Shown: positions 30,355 to 41,395 of the stretch, piece after piece
Layout: each line of letters begins with the position of its first letter
Numbering within the stretch: the stretch's first letter is position 1
DNA from: Anseranas semipalmata
Taxonomy: Eukaryota; Chordata; Aves; Anseriformes; Anseranatidae
DNA: 64,000 bases
Direction: 5' to 3'
NCBI GenBank assembly: GCA_013399115.1
Contig: VXAA01000613.1
Location: forward strand, 307,589-371,588
The notes under the pieces: generated by a model
Seen by the model: the letters and a program-made list of their open reading frames with translations, nothing else
Told to the model about the DNA's origin: nothing
The model's database searches: none
Position numbers and translations under genes: made by a program

Positions 30355-30505
30355 TCGCTCCCTCCCATTGATGATATTTTACTTTGTATAATTAAAGCTT
30401 AATGAGAATAGGGACCGGAGCTTCCCTAGTGAGCAGCCTAACCTCTGAACGAGGGAGCCACTCGGATTCCTAATTAATAAATACCTATTGGTATACAAAG
30501 CAGAA
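30355..30505. promoter_or_regulatory. AT-rich island (candidate CNE)
   Basis: TGTATAATTAAAGCTTAATGAG (TAATTA at 30389-30394) at the left, and CCTAATTAATAAATACCTATTGG at the right, with a GC-richer middle. Confidence 0.45.
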
Positions 30506-30639
30506 AGCTCCTGCAGGAGGGCAGCTGAGCACCTCCCATCCGTGAACGTCCTTCAGCACTTCCCGGGGAGCTGTGGACTCAAATTCCCCAGGCAAAAAGC
30601 AGGATTGATTCCCAGGCGACTGCTCTAAGCCCGAAACTA

Positions 30640-30800
30640 CTGGATTAAAACACAGTTATCACCACTCCATTTCTTCCGTCAATCTATACCCTATTTTTTT
30701 CCCCTCCTGCAGTTGAGCAGGATTTGATTAATTCAAATCACATCAGCCCCAGACAGGCAACACGGCAAATTTACTATCCACTGAAAAACATTTGTTCAGT
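30640..30800. promoter_or_regulatory. AT-rich island with inverted TCF-like words (candidate CNE)
   Basis: GATTTGATTAATTCAAATC near 30720 is a 7-bp-arm inverted repeat around TTAAT. TTTGAT is a TCF/LEF-like core. Also CTGGATTAAAACACAG and GCAAATTTACTATCC. Confidence 0.4.
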
Positions 30801-31179
30801 TGGACTGAGGCTCCTCCGCTCCCAAAGACCCAGGTCTGTGCTGCTCCGGCATCTGGGAAAACCGCATTAACCTTTGAAAGAACCTCCGACAGAGCTGCGG
30901 AGAGCCTTGGAGGAACCAGCTAAGCTGGAGCATCACTAGCACGCGTCCAAATGCTGCCTCAGCCCATCTCTTCGAACAACTCCCTGAAAGACAAGCGGCG
31001 AACCAAAAAGCGGGTACGGCTGCGGAGCGCGCGGCATTTCCCGTCCTGGAGGAGGTGATCCCTCGCCAACGTCTGTGGCAACAAGAAAGAGAACTCAGGT
31101 CTCCGAAGTGCCACACAAGCTCCCCATGACCAGGCCATCTCCATTCTCCAAACCAATGAAAACCCCGAAAATGGACACA
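30801..31179. other. Spacer, no gene seen
   Basis: GC-moderate; open frames on the minus strand (up to 106 codons) are unrecognised. Confidence 0.55.
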
Positions 31180-31560
31180 CTTAAACTGGCTTAACCCTCC
31201 ATTAAATCAGTTCAGTCTCACTCCATAATTTACTGTTGCAAGCAAAATCAATTTAAGCAAAGGTTAAACTAGTTCCGTCTGTATTAGGAGTTTGCACCAT
31301 TTTAAATAAATTGATTTAAAATCAATTTACTTGATTTTGTGCAACTTTTCTAATACAAGCTAAGACATTGCTAAACTCAGTTTGAGTTTCGGTCCACTGC
31401 CCGCTTTATTTCATTGCTGGCGCTTTCCCAAAAGATGTCAAATGCCAAATTCAGATAATAACTTTAAGTAATGATGATAACAGAACTCATGAAGAGCTAT
31501 ACAGTTAACCCAGCTTTAGACAGCTATTATTCCCTGTAAAACGTACGGTACTCTTCCAAA
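31180..31560. promoter_or_regulatory. Long AT-rich block with reiterated AAATCAATTTA words
   Basis: TAAATTGATTT at 31307-31317 and its exact inverse AAATCAATTTA at 31319-31329 form a 23-bp near-perfect palindrome. AAATCAATTTAA recurs at 31245-31256, and further TTAAATCA and TTGATTTT words surround it. The right half holds AATAACTTTAAGTAATGATGATAAC. Could be a candidate CNE or an old AT-rich transposon terminus. Confidence 0.45.
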
Positions 31561-32439
31561 AGGAGGTAGCATTGCCCAAAGTTTTCTCGGCAGCACAGAA
31601 GAGTCCAACCTGCTTTTCCCAAGCATCCAAGGAGAGTCAATGCACAAAGAAAGGGAGAGTCAAGGCACAAAACCCTTTTTGTTCCCCATCCCTGGGTACT
31701 GCCCTGCCCTCTCGTCTTCGGTGGTCCAGCTTAGATCTCAAACAAGTCCAGGTGTGGCTTCAAAGCATCTTTAGCATTATGAGTACTTAATAATAACCCA
31801 TCTCTTCAACTTCTGCAAAGCCCTCTCTGAAACGAGGCCCTGAAAGCACCCTATTGACTGCCTCATCCCATCACGAGGGTGGAGAAGGGGATAAAAATAG
31901 CTCGAGCGCAGCGCAGAGCGCTGCAAGAAAATAAATGAAAGCCTCTTTTCTTTGTCAAGCAAAATTGACCTCTCGTCCCACGAAGAATAACCCCCCAGCA
32001 GACTGCCACGAGCTCGCAAAAAGCGGGCTATCATTTGATTTTCACCTCTGTGGTCCGCATAAAACGGCGAGGCAGGACCTTTTGTGTGCATCTTCTTCTG
32101 CCAGACCAGAAAATTGCCAGAGCATGGGGAGCCCAGCCTTGGAAGGGGCTGGAGGGAAACGCTGAGCACGGGGGGTGTGTTACAGTCCTAAGGGGCAGGG
32201 TATGCGCAGGGGAAGCAGGATGGCTTCAGGCATCCAGATGTGGGGCAGCAGAGGTCTGCTCAATGTAGAAAGACATCCCAAAAGGTGATACAAAGCACTA
32301 AGAGCTGAATTACCCATTACTGTTCCTCGAATATTGAAGGAATCATGATACTTCGCTCTAAGTGCCCAGAATAAAGTGGAGGGGCATATACTCCCTGGTA
32401 CATGGCTTATGCATTGAGGCTTGGTTTATCTTTTTTGTA
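31561..32439. other. Spacer with a short direct duplication
   Basis: GGAGAGTCAATGCACAAAG at 31631-31649 is repeated with one central change at 31654-31672 (23-bp period). AT-moderate at 32270-32439. No gene. Confidence 0.55.
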
Positions 32440-32690
32440 TTACACAGTTGTACCTGAAGGCCAAACTCAGGGATGAGTCTGTACAAGCAAACAGGTCCCA
32501 CCTACCTTCAAACCAAGTCTCGAAGGCTTCTCCCCAAGCCTTGTATCAACGGATGATGTTCCCCAGAGCAGTCAGTTCTTCCTGATGCCCGCTAAACCTT
32601 CAGCCTCCGGAATAACTTGTGGCAGGAGGTCTCGCAGGGCAATTGTGTCCCCACTAAAACTTTATTAGGGATATAAAATTCCCCTGTATC
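32440..32690 (-). repeat. CR1-like LINE 3' relic
   Basis: Plus-strand CAGTTCTTCCTGATGCCCGCTAAACCTTC ... AACTTGTGGCAGGAGGTCTCG follows the antisense CR1 text AAATTTTTCCTAATATCCAATCTAAACCTCC ... AACTTGAGGCCATTTCCTCTCG. The core of resemblance is about 32568-32645; outer limits are guesses. Confidence 0.5.
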
Positions 32691-33339
32691 AGGCTTAATT
32701 TTGACAATTTTTAATTCCATAGGACATCCCTTAGATCTTGAATCATAAGAGACAAGTAGGAGTTGCCGTTGGCCTTCTCCCTGCCATTAACCACCCCATG
32801 AACGCTGAAAAATGCTGAAATATCCGGCAAACAAGACCCCGATCTCTCCCCTGCCTCGGTGAGCAAGCAGAGGAGCGATTCATTCGCACCCAGGGCAGAA
32901 GCCTCGGCGATGGCCACGGGCACACCTGCACTTGGCCGCAGCCCAGAAGAAGCCATTTCATTGCTCTCAGCTGCTGCAGATTTCCACCCACCCATGCAAG
33001 AGCCTGCAGCAGGTTCATCCCTCCCTGGCCATGCCCAGCTTCTGCCGACCCGTTTATTCCTGCTCCTCGCCCCGCAGCAGCGAGTCCCAGGCTGCAAATT
33101 GTGCACTGCACAACAAACCGCCTGCTCTTGTTCCCTTTAGCACCCCCATCCCCACGCCTTACGACAGCGCCTATTAGCAAGTTAGATATTTCACAGCTGG
33201 CGATGCAGGGAGGGACGTGCCGAGACTGGATTTTATTTCCCAGCTCTGCAAAGAAAAGATGGGGGGAAGAGGAGGGGATTTGCGGTTTTGGAGGAGGGAG
33301 CTGAGGAGAAGACAAGGTTGGAAATTTCCTCCTGGCAGC
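32691..33339. other. GC-rich spacer, no gene seen
   Basis: Frames on both strands (up to 201 codons, minus) unrecognised. G-rich at 33258-33302. Confidence 0.6.
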
Positions 33340-33605
33340 CCTTTTCAAGAAGAGTTATTAGAATTTATTTTCAATTATACACAAGAATAAGCCGTCTGCA
33401 GTATAGTTAACTTTCAATTTCAACCAATTTTCGACGCATTCAATCATAGATGCCTCAGTGATTAAGAATCTATGTTGCAAAACAATTCCCACTTTGCAAC
33501 AATGCAATCAAACAGATCTACAACTCATAACCCATTATCCAATAGTTTCTCAGCTCATTGGTGAAGTGAAATAGGATTTACCAAGCATCCCCTTTTTACC
33601 CGGCA
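33340..33605. promoter_or_regulatory. Long AT-rich island (candidate CNE)
   Basis: Contains TTTTCAATTATACAC, TAGTTAACTTTCAATTTCAACCAATTTTC, GTGATTAAGAATC and TTGCAACAATGCAATC. Duplicated TTGCAA/TTGCAACAATGC words lie about 25 bp apart. Confidence 0.4.
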
Positions 33606-34594
33606 AGCCCCCAAGCTCATTTGCAAACAGATCTGTGACTCAAAACAGCCCACAAGGGGATTTTTTGTTGTTGTTTTGTGTTGCTTTTCCTTCCTCTCTC
33701 TCCATGGATGCAGAAATGCAAAGGTGGGACACAGCTGGGTTTGCTGTTTTGCAGCTTTGGGAGCTTGCAGCAGCTTCCTCGCAGCAGAGACGCATTGGAG
33801 GGCAAGGGGGAAGCTCCTCCGCTTGCACCTGGCTGCTTTCCCCCACCCTTCTGCAGCCTCGCAGGCGCAACGATGCCCCGACCGACAGCGATATGCAACA
33901 GGTCACGACATCCAGCGTCACCCTGGAGCTCGCCAAACCCTTCCCCAGCCAGGTGCAGCCACATGCCCTGGCTCTGCAGGGCAGGATGGTGCAAGGGGAG
34001 CCTCGAGGAGCACCCTGCAAACCTCTGCAGCATGCAGCACTCCACCACAAGGGCAGCACCAAGATGCTTCTTCTCCCAAGCATGCTCTGGTGCAGTCATT
34101 TTAAGCAGATAAACGCGGCTCGGAGCAGCACAGACCCCTATACAGCCCTCACCGAGCGGAGCAGCCGATTACTCCTGATACACAATAAAGCACCTGAAAA
34201 CCTGATGTAAATAGCTTTCCTGTGCAAAGCGTTATTTGGTTAAGACCGAACTTCTCTGCGGGAATGAGATGATTTTAAGTAAAAACCCTCAGAAAAAAAA
34301 GGAAAAAAAGAAAGAAAGAAAAGCATTAGGGACCAAGTATTTGAATTACATGTTTTGGAAAGTGCCACAAACCAGCTGGACAGGCCCCAGACTGGTTCCC
34401 TACGCCTCCGAAAATCGCACCCTGTGGAAAATGCTGGTGGGGGCACTGAAGACCCCAAATCCCTCATTTTGCCCTAATTTGGGGTGGCGGGCACTGACCA
34501 TGGAAGCAGGCAGACGTCCCCGCTCCAGGACGGGCTCCCCTTCCCGAGGGGCCGCGCACGCAGCCCCTGCTCTGGCTCCTCTCTGCCTTTGATG
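33606..34594. other. GC-rich spacer with purine tract
   Basis: Frames of 118-191 codons on both strands are unrecognised and overlap. An A-rich GAAA tract lies at 34290-34325. AATAAA near 34184 is isolated. Confidence 0.6.
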
Positions 34595-34740
34595 CCAACA
34601 AATAACAATTTCAGACTGGGGAAGACACCTGGGAGAGCCGAGGCACTTGTGCTACAAGATAATTAGAGATTATTATAATCGAAATTTCATTGCCACATCA
34701 AACTGTGTCTTTTAGCATTAATTAATCTCCTCTCCCAGCC
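34595..34740. promoter_or_regulatory. AT-rich island (candidate CNE)
   Basis: AGATAATTAGAGATTATTATAATCG (TAATTA at 34660-34665) and the palindrome ATTAATTAAT at 34717-34726, with CATTGCCACATCAAAC between. Confidence 0.5.
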
Positions 34741-35504
34741 TCTGAGCGCTCTCGGCTCGCTCGCTGTAGGACAGCAGCTTGTCAAACACACCAAAGACTT
34801 GCATCTCATTACCTTATCAGAGGGGGCAAGCGGGGAGCCGAGGAGCAGCAAGCAGATTCCCCGGCGCAGCCGCGGACGTGAGGACGCCCGCACACCTGCT
34901 CCCCGGCTTGCAAACTTGTCAGACATGGAGCAGGGGGGATATTCCCAGATATTCCCCCCCGCAGACACCTCTTGCCCCCTCCCTGATTAAAGCAGGCTTG
35001 GCAGGGATGCTGCTTCCCTACTGGGAGCTCATCTCGCTCCACCGTGCGACCTTGAATGAGTCGCATCAGCTACAACGCTGACGTCCTTGTAGGGAGCGGG
35101 GTGCTCGTGCCTTGCTTGCCCAAGCGATTTAGGCTCCAAAAATCCAATGCAACTACAGCTACGGTGTAAAAGTTCACCTTTGGCATCCCCGTAGCAGGCC
35201 ACTGCACGACACCTTCCTCTTCTGGGAGGTTAGGGGAAGATGTGAGCATAAATCTGATTTTCCACGCGAGGTTCACAGCATCTGCTGGATGAGGCCAGGC
35301 GAGATGGGGTTTGAAGCACCAACCAGCCACTGAGACCTATTTCAAAAGCTCTAAGCAGCTCCGAAAATAAACATCTGCAACGTGAGAAACCTCAGCTTCA
35401 GGCAGCAGAGGAGCCTGGTGCTGCGAGCACCATTACTTCTAATGGTGCCTGAAGGACCTGGGCACCCTCAGCTCCCCCCAGGATCTGGCCAGGGCTGGCA
35501 GCGA
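34741..35504. other. GC-rich spacer with CpG patch
   Basis: About ten CpGs in 34828-34912. A faint MIR-like GTGCGACCTTGAATGAGTCGC lies at 35044-35064. No gene. Confidence 0.55.
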
Positions 35505-35790
35505 GGGCTGTGTACATACTGGCGATATGCATGAGATGCTATATGTTCTAGTCATTGATTCTCCACTGCTTTCATACCTCATCTGGAAATAAATATTCTC
35601 TCCCCCTCGTTTCCACCTCTCCACTCCTCCTTTCCCCGTTATTGGCTTTGTGACGGAAGGCTTTAATTTATTCCCCCTGCCATAGCTTTGTGCTGCTGTT
35701 TTCTTGCAATTTACACCATATATTATCCACCGCCTTGTGTCATTTAACTCCAGAAAGCGGTTGGAGATACAGTTTGCTTGAAGGATGCTG
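35505..35790. promoter_or_regulatory. Mixed AT/pyrimidine island (candidate CNE)
   Basis: GCGATATGCATGAGATGC at left, GGAAATAAATATTC, a pyrimidine tract at 35598-35640, then GTTATTGGC, GGCTTTAATTTATTCC and CCATATATTATCC. Confidence 0.4.
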
Positions 35791-36140
35791 GATCCATTAA
35801 TCCAAGAGAGGACGAGGAGGATGAAGGCTGGGAAAGGCACTTGGCCGAGCCTCGCCAAGCTGCTCAGTCCCAGCATCTGCTGGTCTGTGGGGACCAAGGG
35901 ACAGTTTCTTCCCCATGTTTTCGGCCCAGCGGAGGCTCCTGGATGTGTATGGTACCAGCCCAGGCAAGCACAGGGGCTCACAGCAGCCACAAAGCACTCC
36001 AGGGAGGAAGACTACCAGTCATCTTCACCCCAAAAATGGGACAGTAAGAAGATGAGAAATGCGTTAACTGCAGCAGAGCCTCTCCTCAGAGCTGCCAAGT
36101 GCCACGTGGCCTGGATATTGCTCACCAGAAGGAGAGCTTT
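35791..36140. other. Spacer, no gene seen
   Basis: An unrecognised 158-codon frame crosses it and ends in Lys/Arg-rich low complexity. Confidence 0.55.
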
Positions 36141-36365
36141 GATGAAAAATAGAAGGAAAAGAAAAATGAAAAGGAGGAAAAAAATTAATGAAATGAAAAA
36201 TGCATTTTATTTTATTTATTTATCAGAATGTTTCCATGTGGGGAGAGCAGGACGGGCGTGATTATTCATTGTATTCTACAAGGCAGGCTCCGCGGGGAAA
36301 CACTGCCATGACGCCTGCCTCCCCGCGCTGCCTGACACATCGTTAGGACGTATTTAATTATGCTT
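36141..36365. promoter_or_regulatory. A-rich tract followed by AT-rich island
   Basis: Purine/A-rich GAAAA tract at 36146-36205, TTTATTTATTTATC near 36210, GTGATTATTCATTG near 36258 and GTATTTAATTATGC near 36350. Confidence 0.35.
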
Positions 36366-37249
36366 GCTCTCGAGAGACGAGAGAGCCCCTGCCTCACAGA
36401 GCTCCGAGTTCAACACAACACCCTGCCTGCCTTCAGAGAGCAGGGACCGAGGGATCCGGGTTGCAGGGAGTGAGTCGCTTAACTCAGCAACTAACCCTGA
36501 CTAGAAGACTGGAGCAAGCCTCCGGCACCAGACCCATGCCGCACCTCGTGCTCCTGCCTATTTCTCAGCGAGCAAGCACTGGCTTGATTTAAAACCCTGT
36601 TTTCAGCATCACTGACACAACAGCAAGCTATAGCCCTCCTGCGGCACTTTCCATATGCAGATCTCACCAGGAAGGATGTTTCCTTGTTCATATTTGTACT
36701 GATAGGGAAACTGAGGCACTGGGCAAACTGGCCTTCCCGGAACCACACAGCACCGAGCAGCAGCGCCCTGGAAATGCTGCATCTCGATATCTCCTCGTTT
36801 CCGCTGCACACATGCCAATTCTAACAGCCTTCCCACCGCAGCGGTGATGAAGCAGCGAGGTTCGCAGGCAGAGGCGATCGCTTTCACCAGACCAACTGAG
36901 GCAGCTGACAAAAGCAGCTTTTGTGCTGAAAACCTGGATCTGGCCGAGCCCTGACCGAGGGACGCGGCATCTGTCCGCTGCTCCGGCACACTGTGCTGAC
37001 AGCGCGCCCGTCCCTTCCCTGCTAACCAACTTCTGAAAGCAGGGGAGCAGCAAACAGCAGCTTTTTTTTTTTTTTTCAGTTTTCCGATCCCCCCACCAGG
37101 AGAAAGCAGTTTGCTCGGAAGCAACAAGCTTTCTTCCCATTGCGGAAGCCCAAACGATGGCCGCAGACACGCTCCCCTGCATGCAGCTCTGGTTCCTTCG
37201 GCATCTCCCAGTTTGAGGGAAGAAAGCTGAAGAGTTTTTTTTATTCTTT
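36366..37249. other. Spacer with T15 run, no gene seen
   Basis: T15 at 37062-37076 followed by CAG mimics a splice acceptor but is better read as a homopolymer. The 247-codon minus-strand frame across it encodes the homopolymer as Lys and is not convincing. Confidence 0.55.
36700..36772 (-). repeat. MIR/CORE-SINE relic
   Basis: GATAGGGAAACTGAGGCAC, then GGGCAAACTGGCC, then ACCACACAGCACCGAGCAGCAG. This matches the antisense MIR order GAGGAAACTGAGGCAC / CTTGCCCAAGGTCACACAGC. Confidence 0.5.
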
Positions 37250-37460
37250 TTAAGAAAAAACACCCTATAATTTAAAGGCCAAAGCACTAACAAGTGCATG
37301 AGGGCAAGAGGCGACAAACGGCTGGGTGAAAAACACAAAATTACCATTTTAATGGCTGAGCATTGACTCCCTGACTCTCCCCAGGGAGGCCTGTTTGATT
37401 TCCTTCGCTTGTTAGCACAAGGATTTGACACAAGCGATTAATGCTGCGTTCATTAAGGTG
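37250..37460. promoter_or_regulatory. AT-rich island (candidate CNE)
   Basis: AAAATTACCATTTTAATGGC, TTTGACACAAGCGATTAATGC and GTTCATTAAGG. Two ATTAA-type words 20 bp apart at the right edge. Confidence 0.45.
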
Positions 37461-38224
37461 GGTGCTTTTCCTTCACCTCCAGCCTGAGCCCCAGGGCAGG
37501 GGCAGGAGGGGAGCACCCCCCAACCCTGGTGGTAGCGACCAGCATCGGACCCCAAGTTGGAAAATAATCACTGATTGTGTTTGGGGGCACGACACGAGGC
37601 TGAGCTCTGGGAAGCGCTGGCCTTGCCCACGGACACCCAGGGCACCAGAAGCCACCACCGACGTGGTCACCACCCGCAAGGATGTGCACATCTGCCTCTC
37701 CGCAAAGGACAGCGCACGCGCTGTGCCCGCAGCTCGGCCACCCCAACCCGCATCTGCGGAGAGATGCTACGGGACGGGATTCGGCCTCACGCATCCCACA
37801 GGCACTCGCGGTGCCAGCTGCTGTCCCCACTGCGAGCATCTGGCCAAAAGGGAAAGTCAGCGAGGCAGGGCGGTGACATCCAGAGGTTCCTGTGACAGAG
37901 CGGTGCCAGGAGCCAGCCTGGTGCCCTTTCACAGCCTCTGGAGAGAAAGATGGAGAGGGACAGGGGGACGCTAAAAGCTCTGCACCGCCTCAGGAGAGAG
38001 TGACATGGGCATGTCTAATGATGACACTGCAGCAGGCGCGGGGCTGAGCAGAGACCAGAGATGTGCAAACTCTCCTTTCAGCCTCAGCCCTGCAAAAAGC
38101 ACATGCACGGCTCCTCAGCGCAAAGCTCACCAGGAGCTCGGTTTGGTGCAAACTGGCATTCAGAGGTTAGCAGCGAGCGGCAAATTTGGGGCTGGCACGG
38201 CGGGTTTCCTGGCAGTCAGGAAAG
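37461..38224. other. GC-rich spacer, no gene seen
   Basis: CpG-moderate. 177- and 159-codon frames on opposite strands overlap completely and are unrecognised. Confidence 0.6.
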
Positions 38225-38312
38225 CCCTGATGACAAATTGCACGGCGGCCGCTGCGTCAGCGCCGCGCTGACAATTAGCTGCTCAGAGAGGTTAAAACAA
38301 TGCAAGTCCCGT
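38225..38312. promoter_or_regulatory. Composite element with GTCAGCGC palindrome
   Basis: GTCAGCGC and GCGCTGAC flank a single C (38256-38272). TGACAAATTGC and CTGACAATTAGCTG lie on either side, giving three TGAC/GTCA half-sites plus AATTAG within 50 bp. Confidence 0.4.
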
Positions 38313-38544
38313 CCCTGCCAGACAGAAGATGCCAAGGGAACACGTACAGAAAGGTCTGGCCTTCTTAGCATCTCTCCGAAGTAATTCCACTTGTAACTCA
38401 TAAAGCTTCCCCAGCCGACTGCGCCGTGCTTGCCAGCTTCTGGATGAGACAGACATTTGTATGAGATATACAAAGCCATTTAGCTGTTCAAAAGCTATCA
38501 GCACTTACATGCAAGGTTGAAGCAGGACAGATTCTGCTGTATTC
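38313..38544. other. Spacer
   Basis: No supported feature. Confidence 0.5.
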
Positions 38545-38612
38545 AGGGCATCAAAGGGGATTATCCGGGAAATGATAACAGATTTTAATTTAGATCACCC
38601 GAGATGGATACC
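38545..38612. promoter_or_regulatory. Small AT-rich island (candidate CNE)
   Basis: GGGGATTATCCGGG, AAATGATAACAG and TTTTAATTTAGATC in under 70 bp. Confidence 0.35.
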
Positions 38613-39190
38613 GGGGCTGGGGAGGGAGAGCTGGAGAAAGAGGCTAGCTTAGCTCGCCCTGTCCTCCGCAAGTACCCCCGCCACGGGGGGAGCGCCACGC
38701 AGCACCCCCAGCACTGAATGCTGCCATTTCTTCCTGGGCACAGCCTCGCTTTGTGCTCAGAGGCATTTTTCTAGGCTGGAGAGGAAGAAGCTGCCCATCT
38801 GGCTGCGGCTGCTGGGTATCAGGCAGTCCATCAGTGGCTTCTGGGTACATTAAGTCCTCCTCTGCAGCGCGATCTCTGTGTTCCTGTACTCCCCGCCGGA
38901 TTTTCCATGCAGATTTAAAGAGCTCTGCACAATGAGCACCGCCACGTTTCAGACAGGAATGCACACTTTCAGGTAATACAGGTAACTAATTTGAGAGGCA
39001 GGGTCCTAGGCTTTCCACACAAGGGAAGGATGCGTGGGTGCATGGATGCATGGACGGATGGAGGCACCTGCAGAGATGATCAACATCGGTGCCTCGTGCA
39101 CTGCTTTTTGGAGTTGCTGGAGGCCCTACTAAGTTTTGGACATGTGAACGCTTCCTCAGAATGAGGAGATTCCATTTAAAAAACACAAGA
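38613..39190. other. Spacer, no gene seen
   Basis: A GGATG/CATGG mini-reiteration at 39028-39062 (TGCGTGGGTGCATGGATGCA...). Otherwise featureless. Confidence 0.55.
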
Positions 39191-39194
39191 AGGG

Positions 39195-39450
39195 GTCACG
39201 GCTTTTAAATCGTTTTAATTGAAAAAATGTAGCAGCTCTTTCTAGATTGATAAATAGTTTAAATCAATCCCAACCCTTGTTTTCTTTTTAGAAGCAGCTA
39301 TTTGCCTCATGTCCTCTCTTGCCACATGGCTTCTTTGCAGGTTTTGCCTTTCTATTTCTGACAATCCCAGATGGGATCTATGAATAAAACTAAAGAGGAG
39401 CTGGAGATAGGCTCCGAGTCATTAACGCAGCAAATATAGACTCTGCTCAA
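39195..39450. promoter_or_regulatory. AT-rich island with GTTTAAATCAATC (candidate CNE)
   Basis: GGCTTTTAAATCGTTTTAATTG and ATAGTTTAAATCAATCCC recall the words of the 31.2-kb block. TTGTTTTCTTTTTAG (AG at 39290-39291) looks like a splice acceptor, but the next downstream donor-like site is poor. Confidence 0.35.
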
Positions 39451-40199
39451 GATCTAAGACATGAGCAGGGGGAATGAAAAGCTTCCACCTCTTCCTGGGG
39501 ACAGATCCAGGCTGATGTGAAGCGACGCATCCCCACCGACATTAGCAGAGCACAGGGTCTAGTTCTCCCCTTTTAATCCCCAGGTAAATTTGGCGCAGAT
39601 GGGCTGTATATAAAATGTACTCCCCAGGGATCCCCCCAAAAACCCAAATCCTCCAAGTTTCCAAGCTCAGGACAGGTCTGCAAGCACAGCCAAGGGCTAG
39701 ACGTGCTCTTTACACAGGCACTGCAGAGCACCCAGTGACCAGAGGGACAAGAACAGCGTGACAGCCTGAATGCCACCAGCCCCAGGAGCGGCACAACCCA
39801 TGCTCAGCAAAGCTCCATCCGCTTCCAGCCCTCCGAGGTTGAGCCAACGACCGGTGAGGCAACAAGAAACTCCAAAAAGCACCCAAAAAACCCCCACGGC
39901 GTCCAGCTCGGCGCTTCCCCCAGCGGCAAACTGGGCAGAAACCCACCCATCCACGGAGAAAACCCTCCGTGCCCCTTCTCGGCAATTAAAGGAATAAATA
40001 AGGCGAAAGAATCTCATTTCGTTTCTAATGCAAAAGACATGAAAACAGAGAGAGAATGGCATTGCTCAGAGGCAAGGGGCCATAATTAACACTCCCCCCC
40101 CCTTTTTTTTTTTAAATGTTTTTCTGGAGGCCTGACGACAACACTCTCTAAGGCTTTCTACACAAAAGCATGCAGAGGACCACCCCCCCCACCTCCCGC
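39451..40199. other. Spacer, no gene seen
   Basis: C/T homopolymers at 40095-40113 and a C8 run at 40183-40190. No gene. Confidence 0.55.
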
Positions 40200-40470
40200 C
40201 ACTAAACAGAATGAAATGGATTTTTCAAATGTCATGCTAGTATCCACTTAATAATACATTTTCCTATAGACAGGACAATAATATATATTTTAATCACTTT
40301 TCTACAGGCAAATAAACGGCCTGGAAGCCTAGCCTTCGCTGGCGCTTGGAAATTATGAATTTTTCAATAACCTTTTCTATTATTCATCATGTGTTATTCC
40401 GTAACATTTCTATGTGAGGAATGTGCTTGCCAGACACTTTATGAATCTCTTCTTTTATTTATTAAACAGC
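40200..40470. promoter_or_regulatory. Long AT-rich island (candidate CNE)
   Basis: CATGCTAGTATCCACTTAATAATAC, ACAATAATATATATTTTAATCAC, GGAAATTATGAATTTTTCAATAACC, TATTATTCATCATGTG. One GC-richer notch at 40315-40350 splits it. Confidence 0.45.
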
Positions 40471-40849
40471 AAGGTGTCTCCCTGAAACCCCTCCTCCCTC
40501 CTCTGGAAAAGATGTCCATGCAGCCTGAGCGAGGCTTAAGACATATATAATTACATGTTGGGTTATTAATAATTTCCCCTCCGTAAGAGGGGCCACGTGA
40601 GCAGCTCCTGTGATGCAGCCGGCTCAGCCTCAGGTGGTTTTGGCGGCAGATGCAGGGAACAAAGCGCAAAGTTTTGGGATGGGGAAGAGGGCAATGGGGT
40701 GGCCCCAGGGAAGATGCCCCATAAAAGCATCGACCTTCTCCGCTGACAAAAAAAAAAAAATAGTGGATGGCAGCACGGAGAGGCGCTGCAGAGCAGGAAG
40801 GGATTCACCGCCAGCACAGCTCCTTTGGCTGCAACAGAGATGAACCAGG
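40471..40849. other. Spacer with small AT patch and G4
   Basis: ACATATATAATTACATG at 40543-40559 and ATTAATAATTTCCCC near 40566. The quadruplex lies at 40676-40699, and A13 at 40748-40760. No gene. Confidence 0.55.
40676..40699 (+). other. G-quadruplex motif
   Basis: G runs of 3, 4, 3 and 4 with loops AT, AAGA and CAAT. Confidence 0.8.
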
Positions 40850-41395
40850 GCGGGCCCGCAGCCGTGCATTTTGGAGATGTAAAGCCAGTTCTACATCCCC
40901 GGCTGCCATGGGCAGCCTTGCGAATGACAGCTCCCCCCAGGACCCCCGCTGCGGCCAGCAAAGCTCATTTAAAACCCATCTCCCTCCCCAAGCCCCCAGC
41001 GAGCATCGCCGCCAGCTGGCAGGTGGCCCGCCACGCCGCGCGAATACCAAGGAGCCCGGGGACGCCTTTTTTCTGAAAAAACTCCGGCTTCAAAGTGAGC
41101 CATCCAGAGCCACTCAGGGGACAGCGGGGAAAACCGATGTGGGACAGCTCTCTAATCAAAAAGGGGACGAAGCTCAGGGTCATGAATCATTCGAGCGGGG
41201 GCAGTTAGAGAAGGTCCCCGCTCCAGGAAAAATGTCGTAAAGAGGAAATAATTCCCTTCTGCACGGCCGCGGGAGCACCGCTGGCCCCCTTGCCCCTTCC
41301 TCGGGACACACATGTGTGCCGGGGCTCGGCGGGGTGGTTGCGGCTCCGTACAGCGCAGCGAGGGATCAAACAGGAGAGCAGCGCTTCCCCGCACC
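40850..41395. promoter_or_regulatory. CpG-rich segment (small CpG-island candidate)
   Basis: CpGs are dense at 40995-41070 (CGCCACGCCGCGCG) and 41258-41395. A minus-strand quadruplex lies at its left end and another G4 200 bp upstream. It borders an AT-rich island on the right. CpG island plus G4 fits a promoter or poised element, but no exon is recognisable. Confidence 0.4.
40975..40997 (-). other. G-quadruplex motif
   Basis: Plus-strand C runs of 3, 3, 4 and 5 with loops ATCT, T and AAG. Confidence 0.75.

Noticed and set aside
34170..34205. AATAAA polyadenylation signal
   Set aside because: Isolated hexamer in a window with no transcript evidence; expected by chance in AT-moderate sequence.
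37062..37079. T15 + CAG as a splice acceptor
   Set aside because: Simple homopolymer; no downstream exon or donor.
36688..37431. 247-codon minus-strand frame
   Set aside because: Reads through the T15 homopolymer as poly-Lys and covers an island edge and a SINE relic.
39270..39345. Exon between TTTTTAG at 39285-39291 and TTGCAG/GTTTTG at about 39340
   Set aside because: Donor is poor and the enclosed 50 bases encode nothing recognisable.
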